From contig DAOVLV010000165.1 of the NCBI GenBank assembly GCA_030631085.1, positions 1-5,340 of the forward strand: a stretch of 5,340 nucleotides of DNA, read 5' to 3'. The notes beneath the pieces were generated by a model that did no database searches, was not told the origin of the DNA, and saw nothing but the letters and a program-made list of their open reading frames with translations. A program made the translations under genes and the position numbers. Positions 1 to 5,108 of the stretch are shown here, piece by piece. The stretch is from Planctomycetales bacterium. Its GTDB lineage: Bacteria; Planctomycetota; Phycisphaerae; SM23-33. Within the stretch, counting starts at the first letter, position 1; every line of letters starts with the position of its first letter.

Positions 1-25
1 GCAAGGGTAACACTCGAATCGACAT
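1..25 (-). CDS. mutL: DNA mismatch repair protein MutL, first 8 codons (partial)
   Basis: A new reading frame opens on the minus strand with ATG at 25-23 and runs off the left edge of the window, giving the peptide MSIRVLPL. The start MxIRVLP is the highly characteristic N-terminus of MutL, the GHKL ATPase that couples MutS mismatch recognition to downstream repair; in the family it is followed by an IAAGEV motif, which lies outside this window. A GGAG Shine-Dalgarno site sits 7 bases upstream of the ATG, and the frame begins 17 bases after the stop of the preceding small membrane protein gene, so it fits as the next gene of the same operon. Only eight residues are visible, so the assignment rests on the N-terminal signature, the ribosome binding site and spacing. 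Confidence 0.62.
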
Positions 26-32
26 AGCGTAA

Positions 33-36
33 CTCC
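33..36 (-). promoter_or_regulatory. Shine-Dalgarno site of the mutL-like gene
   Basis: On the minus strand GGAG lies 7 bases before the ATG at 25-23. Its good spacing is the main support, apart from the peptide itself, that a gene starts here. Confidence 0.55.
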
Positions 37-42
37 AGAAAG

Positions 43-339
43 TCAGGATATTCCATAGGCGTGAATCGACAGGATTCCCGCTGTCAGAAGCAGCGCGCCC
101 ATTATAACGACGCCGACGGCGCCGGCAATTCGTCCCGCCTGCGCCGGTGGGTGCGTATGCCCGGCGGACGCGCCCCAGCACAACCATTCACCCGCCAGAA
201 GCGCCGCAATCGCACAGATAAGTCCCAGCGCCCCAGCAGGCAATATCGACTCGAACTCGCCGAAAAGCCCCCTTATTCCCACCCATAACAGCAATACTCC
301 CAAAGCCGCCGTTACCACCGTCCCAATCCATTTGTTCAT
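43..339 (-). CDS. Small three-helix membrane protein of unknown function
   Basis: A 98-residue, strongly hydrophobic protein that I do not recognise. Three likely membrane helices can be seen at about residues 5-26, 33-55 and 70-92. The second and third are joined by a short polar loop with GHTHPP at about 60-65, and the first and second by a short loop with acidic residues (GEFES). No catalytic motif, lipobox or binding signature is evident. The start is well supported: ATG at 339-337 preceded by AGGGAGGT at ideal spacing. It lies 58 bases downstream of the HtrA-like gene and 17 bases upstream of the mutL-like start, so it is probably co-transcribed with both. It is short and could have drifted beyond recognition from a known small inner-membrane family. 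Its reality rests on the strong ribosome binding site, the continuous hydrophobic pattern and its tight fit between neighbours. Confidence 0.75.
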   Translation of the reverse strand: MNKWIGTVVTAALGVLLLWVGIRGLFGEFESILPAGALGLICAIAALLAGEWLCWGASAGHTHPPAQAGRIAGAVGVVIMGALLLTAGILSIHAYGIS

Positions 340-346
340 AACTACA

Positions 347-354
347 ACCTCCCT
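347..354 (-). promoter_or_regulatory. Strong Shine-Dalgarno site of the small membrane protein gene
   Basis: The minus strand reads AGGGAGGT, ending 7 bases before the ATG at 339-337. It is the closest match to the anti-Shine-Dalgarno sequence that I see in the window, suggesting efficient independent translation of this gene after the 58-base gap. Confidence 0.75.
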
Positions 355-397
355 GCTGTCCTGAAAAGCCGCTGTACAGTCAGGTCGAGGATTTGCT

Positions 398-1795
398 TTA
401 TGGTTTCGGATTAACGACCACCGCTTCGGGCTTATCGCCTCGCCGAACGATGAAATTAATCGATTTCGTACTGCCCGCCTTGGTAAGGGCGTCGAGTATG
501 CTTCCCACCGATTCAGCCGATTTCACTGACCTGTCATTAATGGCGGTAATTATATCTCCGGGGCTCAGTTTTCCAAGAGCCGCCGGCGAGTCCCGGCGGA
601 TCATCGTTACGATAACACCGTCTTTCTGAAGCGGTTTGTCCCGCCCGACATGCCGGTCCCACAGTACCAGGTCGCGTGCGGCTATGCCCAGAGGCTTATT
701 GTAGTAATGTGTCGCCTCGTGGGGACTTGTCGGCATCGCCGCCAACTCCACCTGCACCGTCTCCCGCTTACCCTTACGCAGAATGGTCAGCGAAATCCGA
801 GAACCCACCTTCCGGTGAAACAAACGCCTTGTAAATTCGGCAACGGTAAATTCAGGAGTGGCCATTTTTTCCAACGGGACACCCTCGAAAGCGACTATGG
901 TATCTCCCTGCTTGATGCCCGCTTTCGCGGCGGGGCTGTCAGGGATAACCTGACCGACCATCGCCGCCGTTACGCCGCCGAGATTCTTTATGGTCTCCGC
1001 CAGCTCACCCCCGACAGGATAGAAACTCACCACTCCGGTCCACGGTAGTTTTTTCACGCTCGCCGGATCGCTTAACGCACCGATAAACTCCTCGACCGGC
1101 ATAAAGAACCGCCCAGTCTGGCGCCCACTCAGCCCTACATTGGTCCACTTGCCACCCAACATAAGCCTATACTCTATGGGTAGTTGCGAGGCAACAATTC
1201 CGACGGCCCGACCGTCATCAGTGAACACCGGCGAGGATGAATTGGTAAGTTCGCCGCCGCTGATATAGACAAGATGCTGCGGAAGGCGGATCACCGACGA
1301 AACCATACCCGTACCGAGATACGGAACATTACCCATCTGCGGACCTAACAGACCAACCGAAATAACCCGATAACCGAGCCGGAGTTCGGACGCGCGGGCA
1401 AAACGTACCTCGGAAAATTTGTGCCCCTTTTCCGCCCGAATAAACGACAGACCCGTTTTCGGATCCACGCCTACAAACGCCGCTTTAATCTTCTTACCAC
1501 CGACACCGGGAGTTATGAGGACAAAATCCTTCAACTCCCCCGCAGGGATACCGCTCGGTATGTCGCGGGTCATGAACAGATTCTTCGAGGCGTCTATGCA
1601 GACGCATTGTCCACTGCGCGGACGAGGCGGAATAATCTCGCGGTCGATAGTATATTCCAAACGTGCCAACGCACCGCTTACACGAGAAACCAATTTTGAT
1701 ACCGACTGTTTCGGGCTATCTTTGGCGGATTGAGCATTCGCCGCCATCGGCATACACAAAGCAATTAATGCAACCAGATATCTTTTACTGTTCAT
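398..1795 (-). CDS. Secreted HtrA/DegP-like protein with two PDZ domains, probable pseudoprotease
   Basis: A 465-residue exported protein. Residues 1-21 form a signal peptide (basic start, hydrophobic core, ANA before Q22), placing it in the periplasm or outside the membrane. Residues about 35-240 follow the trypsin-like layout of HtrA: the strand FVGVDPKTGLSFIR (107-120) matches the usual VVGxDPxxDLAVL segment, TNSSSP (184-189) takes the place of GNSGGP, and DDGRAVGIV follows as in active HtrAs. PDZ1 spans roughly 270-350 (IPDSPAAKAGIKQGDTIVAF) and PDZ2 roughly 375-460 (RRDSPAALGKLSPGDIITAI). Family members are envelope quality-control proteases or chaperones. Here the catalytic Asp position is Gly115, no His is present where TNxHV should be (about 72-80), and only Ser186 remains, so proteolysis is doubtful; a chaperone or scaffold role is my inference. 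The ATG overlaps the lgt stop by one base (TAATG), implying translational coupling. Confidence 0.85.
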   Translation of the reverse strand: MNSKRYLVALIALCMPMAANAQSAKDSPKQSVSKLVSRVSGALARLEYTIDREIIPPRPRSGQCVCIDASKNLFMTRDIPSGIPAGELKDFVLITPGVGGKKIKAAFVGVDPKTGLSFIRAEKGHKFSEVRFARASELRLGYRVISVGLLGPQMGNVPYLGTGMVSSVIRLPQHLVYISGGELTNSSSPVFTDDGRAVGIVASQLPIEYRLMLGGKWTNVGLSGRQTGRFFMPVEEFIGALSDPASVKKLPWTGVVSFYPVGGELAETIKNLGGVTAAMVGQVIPDSPAAKAGIKQGDTIVAFEGVPLEKMATPEFTVAEFTRRLFHRKVGSRISLTILRKGKRETVQVELAAMPTSPHEATHYYNKPLGIAARDLVLWDRHVGRDKPLQKDGVIVTMIRRDSPAALGKLSPGDIITAINDRSVKSAESVGSILDALTKAGSTKSINFIVRRGDKPEAVVVNPKP

Positions 1796-2916
1796 TAGCG
1801 TTTCCTTTTCTGTCGTTTTGCCACACCTTCAACTCCACGGTCAGCCGCTGCCGACCGCTCATACCAAAACCCGCCGGCGCTTGGGCGAAAATACCTCAAA
1901 CAGATAAAAAGCACCAGCCCCAGGACCATCATACCAAGTGAAGTGTATTGATTGTGTGTTAATTCCAGTTTGAGGAGGTTGTGCGGATTGTCGCCACGTA
2001 TCCCCTCCAATGCGAACCGCGTAATCGGATACAGAATGAGCATCAGCGAAAAGACCTCCCCTTCACGCCGACGAAGCCGGGAATAGCACAACAGCAAACC
2101 TGTAATGAGCAGGGCATTGATCACGCCGAATACCTGTGCAGGCTGAACCGGTAGCGACCGTAATTTTTTATCCGCTTCACGAGCCTGTTCGCCAGTGAGT
2201 TCCAACGGAGTCTTCAGGATCGGTCCACCTTTGGTATTATGCAGGATTCTTCCGCTTGAGTCTCGCACGAACAACCACGGCGGGAGGTCTTTGACATCCA
2301 GGCCGCCATGATCAGGACCAACGGCAACCTGGTGGGAATAAACCGGTGAAACCGACGAACCGCCGAAGACATTGGCTTTATCATCCAGAAGCAGAAGCGG
2401 ACGCGAGGCATAGGGAAACCGCATCGCAAGGGGATAATCGGTATTGCACCTTCCGCCATAGCAGCAACCGTTCAGCGTACAACCCATCCGCCCGAAGGCC
2501 AGACCCAGCATTACGACCGGGGCGAGAATGTCCAGATACCTGCGAATCGGTAGCCGCTTCACACGCAGATACACCCAAACCACCACCACCGCGAGAACTA
2601 CCCCGCCGAAATATATCAGCCCGCCGGAAGTAATATCGAGAATCTCACCCATCGGGTCGCTGCGCCATGCGAACTGGTCCTGCCATTTTTCAATTACATA
2701 GGCCAGCCGAGCGCCGACAATCCCGCTCACGAGCGACAGCAGCCCGACCGTAACAATCACATCGGGGCTTTCGCCGAACCGCTTCGCACGCCTCCGGGCA
2801 AGGAACGTACTGCATATAAACCCCAGCACAAGCATCAGCCCGTACCCGTAAATACGCAAAGCAACAGAATGACCAAAAAGGTTAACCTGTCCGAAATCTA
2901 TGATTACCTGCTGCAT
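1795..2916 (-). CDS. lgt: Prolipoprotein diacylglyceryl transferase
   Basis: Lgt transfers diacylglycerol from phosphatidylglycerol to the lipobox cysteine of prolipoproteins in the inner membrane, the first step of lipoprotein maturation. From the ATG at 2916-2914 the protein has 373 residues, with several membrane helices. Visible family features are YGLMLVLGF (25-33), SGGLIYFGG (97-105, where E. coli Lgt has the essential His of its HGG; here Phe103), the core GRMGCTLNGCCYG (142-154), QPAQ (258-261) for HPxQ, and ITRFALEGIRGDNP (298-311) with the conserved Arg and Glu. About 80 residues (178-256) are inserted between the core and QPAQ, and the end is very basic. I chose the start at 2916 because homologues begin with a segment like this one. 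An in-frame ATG at 3000-2998 would add 28 residues and overlap panC as ATGA, but that stretch is a palindromic repeat. Neither start has a clear Shine-Dalgarno site. Confidence 0.9.
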   Translation of the reverse strand: MQQVIIDFGQVNLFGHSVALRIYGYGLMLVLGFICSTFLARRRAKRFGESPDVIVTVGLLSLVSGIVGARLAYVIEKWQDQFAWRSDPMGEILDITSGGLIYFGGVVLAVVVVWVYLRVKRLPIRRYLDILAPVVMLGLAFGRMGCTLNGCCYGGRCNTDYPLAMRFPYASRPLLLLDDKANVFGGSSVSPVYSHQVAVGPDHGGLDVKDLPPWLFVRDSSGRILHNTKGGPILKTPLELTGEQAREADKKLRSLPVQPAQVFGVINALLITGLLLCYSRLRRREGEVFSLMLILYPITRFALEGIRGDNPHNLLKLELTHNQYTSLGMMVLGLVLFICLRYFRPSAGGFWYERSAAADRGVEGVAKRQKRKR

Positions 2917-2923
2917 AAACTGC

Positions 2924-3016
2924 AATGCTAAATGAAAAATGATAAATGATAAACTAAAAAAGTATTCAGTGATCAACAATCGGCGTTGAGCATTTTTCAT
3001 TTAGCATTTTTCATTT
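2924..3016. repeat. Palindromic repeat at the panC/lgt join with a 14-base tandem duplication
   Basis: An 18-base perfect inverted repeat has arms at 2924-2941 and 2991-3008, with a 49-base AT-rich centre. In addition AGCATTTTTCATTT occurs twice in direct tandem at 2989-3002 and 3003-3016, and shortened variants (AAATGAT) follow the left arm. The block is AT-rich between two GC-richer genes, and it overlaps the 3' end of panC and the region upstream of the probable lgt start. It looks like a dispersed intergenic repeat (REP- or MITE-like); no transposase is nearby. It could also form an mRNA hairpin at the gene join. Confidence 0.75.
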
Positions 3017-3860
3017 CCACGAACATATTGTCAATCAGCCTGGCTGATGGAAATTTCACCGCAAGAGCGATAACTACGTCGCCTTCGATTTCCTCGACGG
3101 CAGCAAGACTGTCCGGATCGACTATTGCCACGTAATCAACCTCGCCAAGCGGAGCTTTCTCGCCCAGAAGGCTCTGGACGCTCTCGATTACTCTGGCGGC
3201 GGTTCTTTCGCCTTCGCGTATAAGCCGCTCCGCCAGACAAAGCGATTCATACAATGCCGGCGCTTGGGTGCGTTCAGCATCGTCGAGGTAGGCATTCCGG
3301 CTTGACATCGCCAAGCCGTCGGCCTCGCGGATGGTCAGACAGACCGCAATTCGCAACGGCATGTCAAGATCGGCGACCATCTTCCTGATAACGGCTGACT
3401 GCTGATAATCCTTCGCCCCGAAATAGGCTACGTCAGGCCCGACGATATTGAAGAGTTTGGCTACGACGGTACATACGCCGTCAAAATGCCCAGGCCTGTG
3501 CCGCCCTTCCATCGACTCGGTAAGTCCCGACACGCTTATGGTCGCGGCGAAGCCGTCGGGGTACATCTCACCGGCAGACGGGGCGAAAACCGCATCGACG
3601 CCGTGCGATTCGCACCCAGACAAGTCGTTCTCGACCGGACGTGGGTAACTGCTGAAATCCTCATTCGGGGCGAACTGCGTTGGATTGACGAAGATGCTCA
3701 CGACGACGAAATCGCACTCGCCGGCAGCGGCATCTATCAGGCTGAAATGCCCCTCATGCAGAGCGCCCATCGTCGGCACAAGACCTACAAGCCCTGCCCC
3801 ACCAACTCGTGCATCGGCGACAAGTCGTCGAATTTCGTCAATGGTTTTTGCTACTTTCAC
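2997..3860 (-). CDS. panC: Pantothenate synthetase (pantoate-beta-alanine ligase)
   Basis: This cytoplasmic enzyme joins pantoate and beta-alanine using ATP, via pantoyl-adenylate, to make pantothenate for coenzyme A. At 287 residues it has the normal length. Motifs appear in the usual order: PTMGALHEGH (29-38, the HIGH-type nucleotide site), SIFVNPTQF (55-63), GRHRPGHFDGV (119-129, pantoate site), YFGAKDYQQ (146-154) and ADGLAMSSRN (180-189, KMSKS-like), then RLIDN (274-278) near the end. The start is GTG, directly after the TAA of the kinase gene, with GGGAG 9 bases upstream; the protein begins MKVAKTIDEI, as expected for the family. The last residues (about MKNAK) are encoded by a repeat shared with the lgt upstream region, so the native C-terminus was probably altered when the repeat arrived. 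No panB or panD is visible beside it. Confidence 0.96.
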   Translation of the reverse strand: MKVAKTIDEIRRLVADARVGGAGLVGLVPTMGALHEGHFSLIDAAAGECDFVVVSIFVNPTQFAPNEDFSSYPRPVENDLSGCESHGVDAVFAPSAGEMYPDGFAATISVSGLTESMEGRHRPGHFDGVCTVVAKLFNIVGPDVAYFGAKDYQQSAVIRKMVADLDMPLRIAVCLTIREADGLAMSSRNAYLDDAERTQAPALYESLCLAERLIREGERTAARVIESVQSLLGEKAPLGEVDYVAIVDPDSLAAVEEIEGDVVIALAVKFPSARLIDNMFVEMKNAK

Positions 3861-4451
3861 TTACAAGTGCTCCCGAATATCGCTAAGCAACTGAACCCGC
3901 GATGACTCTTGGCGCAAATCAACTTCGCCGACATCGATATTTATAACCGGGCAATCGACGGCTGGGACAATTTCCCGGTACGCCTCGCGCATCCGGGCGA
4001 GAAAATCGGCGCTGAAAACCTTTTCGTACCGTCGGCCTCGGCGGGCAATCCGCTCCAACAGTATATCCTCGGACCCATCCAGATGAATCAAAAGGTCCGG
4101 GGGCTTGACTATCTCGCCCACCGCACCGGCCAGGCGGCGATAGACGTCGAGGTCGTCGTTAGACAAATTCGAGGCTGCATATACGGCGTCCTGGCAAAAA
4201 CCGTAATCGCTGATAAGACTCTCGCCGTCCGTCATCCCATCAGGATTCAACTGTCCCAGGCGTGAAAACAGGAAATACAATTGCGCAGGCAGAGCAAATT
4301 CCGCCTGGCCAAGGAAGAAATCGGCAAGGAACGGGTTGCCCGCGTAATCCTCGTAAATAATCCTGGCCTGTAGTTCCGCCGCCAGCGCTTCTGCCAGCGT
4401 CGTCTTACCGACGGCAGGAGGGCCTATGATGCTTATTAGTATGATGCTCAT
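3861..4451 (-). CDS. Deoxynucleoside kinase (dNK/dGK/dAK family)
   Basis: A 196-residue cytoplasmic kinase that phosphorylates deoxynucleosides with ATP in the salvage route to dNTPs; the preferred base cannot be read from the sequence. The P-loop GPPAVGKT is at 10-17. YEDYAGNPFL (33-42) matches the family's E-x-x-x-NP-x-L segment with the catalytic acid, QLYFLFSRL (57-65) forms part of the substrate pocket, SDY (81-83) replaces the DRS motif of animal enzymes, and PPDLLIHLD (117-125) plus LLERIARRGR (131-140) form the lid region with its arginines. The ATG at 4451-4449 was chosen because the P-loop then lies at the usual distance and GGTGA stands just upstream; TTG at 4463 and GTG at 4460 are in-frame alternatives. 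It follows folK by 54 bases and its TAA abuts the panC start. In several bacteria this domain is fused or adjacent to HPPK. Confidence 0.9.
   Translation of the reverse strand: MSIILISIIGPPAVGKTTLAEALAAELQARIIYEDYAGNPFLADFFLGQAEFALPAQLYFLFSRLGQLNPDGMTDGESLISDYGFCQDAVYAASNLSNDDLDVYRRLAGAVGEIVKPPDLLIHLDGSEDILLERIARRGRRYEKVFSADFLARMREAYREIVPAVDCPVINIDVGEVDLRQESSRVQLLSDIREHL
3870..3874 (-). promoter_or_regulatory. Shine-Dalgarno site of panC, inside the kinase gene
   Basis: GGGAG on the minus strand lies within the last codons of the kinase gene, 9 bases before the GTG at 3860-3858. It supports the GTG start and indicates that translation of panC is tied to that of the upstream gene. Confidence 0.6.
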
Positions 4452-4475
4452 AAAAATCACCAAACAGCAGAATCA

Positions 4476-4507
4476 AGGTGGGCCTCCGCTTCGCTCCGGC
4501 CCAGCCT
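4476..4507. repeat. GGGCC hairpin starting in the folK stop codon
   Basis: An inverted repeat with the six-base perfect stem TGGGCC (4479-4484) / GGCCCA (4498-4503). It extends by AGG/CCT (4476-4478 with 4505-4507) past one bulged base, and its 13-base loop contains GCTTCGC. The outer pair reaches into the folK stop codon (4506-4508). It is not followed by a T-run on either strand, so a terminator is unlikely. It resembles short palindromic repeats dispersed in many environmental bacterial genomes; here it fills most of the folK-kinase gap and may shape mRNA stability or coupling. Confidence 0.6.
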
Positions 4508-4979
4508 ACGGTTTCATCGCCGCCAGCAGTTCGGCGACTGTCTTATGCAACACCGGGTGGACGACCTGCCCGGCTATTTGCGCGAGCGGCTCAAGAACGA
4601 ACAGCCTCTCGTGCATTCGCGGATGAGGCAGAGTCAGATTCTCGCTTTGGCGAATCACCTCGTCGAACAGTAGCATGTCCAGGTCGCAAGTCCTTGGCCC
4701 CCAACGCTGTTCGGATTTGCGGTCCCGTCCGAGTTCGACTTCGATTTCCTGCATGACAGTCAGCAACGATTCAGCCTCAAGAGTAACGACCAGCATCGCG
4801 GCAGCGTTCATATACTTGGGTTGATCCTGCGGGCCACCGACCGGTTCGGTCTGAATAAAGTTGCTTACCTGACGGACAGATACGCCATCGCGTCCGTTCA
4901 GCAGTTTCAGCGCACGCATAAGCGTCTGCGCCCGAGGCTCAATGTTCCCGCCCAAACCAACATAAACTACGTGCTCCAT
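4506..4979 (-). CDS. folK: 2-amino-4-hydroxy-6-hydroxymethyldihydropteridine diphosphokinase (HPPK)
   Basis: HPPK moves pyrophosphate from ATP to 6-hydroxymethyl-7,8-dihydropterin, the step before dihydropteroate synthase in folate synthesis; it is cytoplasmic. The 157 residues match the usual single-domain length. It opens with VYVGLGGNIEPR (5-16), the usual YxxLGSN-type start, and TEPVGGPQDQPKYMNAA (44-60) follows the T-x-P-x-G...Q-x-x-Y-x-N pattern. GRDRKSEQRWGPRTCDLDML (84-103) holds the ATP-site arginines and the two Mg-binding Asp residues (99, 101), and LPHPRMHERLFVLEPL (117-132) is the second signature. The start ATG at 4979 has AAAAGGA close upstream (4-base spacer). It is the first complete gene of the cluster and is separated from the aminotransferase gene by a 129-base repeat-bearing gap, so an operon promoter could lie there, though I cannot identify one. 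Confidence 0.96.
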   Translation of the reverse strand: MEHVVYVGLGGNIEPRAQTLMRALKLLNGRDGVSVRQVSNFIQTEPVGGPQDQPKYMNAAAMLVVTLEAESLLTVMQEIEVELGRDRKSEQRWGPRTCDLDMLLFDEVIRQSENLTLPHPRMHERLFVLEPLAQIAGQVVHPVLHKTVAELLAAMKP

Positions 4980-4999
4980 ACCATCCTTTTGCTATCAAC

Positions 5000-5093
5000 A
5001 AAAAAACTTGAACCACAAAGGACACAAAGAGCACGAAGAGAAAAAAAGAATTTCAATTTTTTTTCTTTGTGTCCTTTGTGCCCTTTGTGGTTC
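5000..5093 (-). repeat. 37-base imperfect inverted repeat of 9-base units, possible terminator
   Basis: Arms at 5010-5046 and 5057-5093 match at 32 of 37 positions around a 10-base loop. Each arm is itself a series of 9-base units: ACAAAGGAC, ACAAAGAGC, ACGAAGAGA on one side and TCTTTGTGT, CCTTTGTGC, CCTTTGTGG on the other. Read on the minus strand the stem is followed after three bases by seven T residues (5006-5000), the layout of an intrinsic terminator, so it could end the aminotransferase transcript. The stem is long and moderately AT-rich rather than a short GC hairpin, so it may instead be a dispersed palindromic repeat that only incidentally terminates. It occupies most of the 129-base gap between the two genes. 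Confidence 0.7.
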
Positions 5094-5108
5094 ATTCTTT
5101 TAGAACGT

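Noticed and set aside
340..397. Terminator between the HtrA-like gene and the small membrane protein gene
   Set aside because: Only a weak five-base CCTGA/TCAGG pairing is present and no T-run follows, so read-through is more likely.
650..1048. 132-codon plus-strand open frame
   Set aside because: Antisense to the PDZ region of the HtrA-like gene, with no coherent protein features.
2998..3000. ATG at 3000-2998 as the true lgt start
   Set aside because: It would add 28 repeat-encoded residues that Lgt homologues lack. The ATGA overlap with panC keeps it possible, so it is noted in the entries, but 2916 fits the family better.
3486..3905. 139-codon plus-strand open frame
   Set aside because: It lies antisense to panC and the kinase end, whose motifs are unmistakable, and its product shows no recognisable domain; it is a shadow frame.
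4461..4463. TTG (4463) or GTG (4460) as the kinase start
   Set aside because: The ATG at 4451 leaves the P-loop at the usual distance from the N-terminus and has GGTGA just upstream; the extra MVIF residues are not needed.
4980..5108. Sigma-70 type promoter for folK in the gap
   Set aside because: The gap is AT-rich and offers TTGAAA- and TTGATA-like strings, but none forms a properly spaced -35/-10 pair that I could defend.
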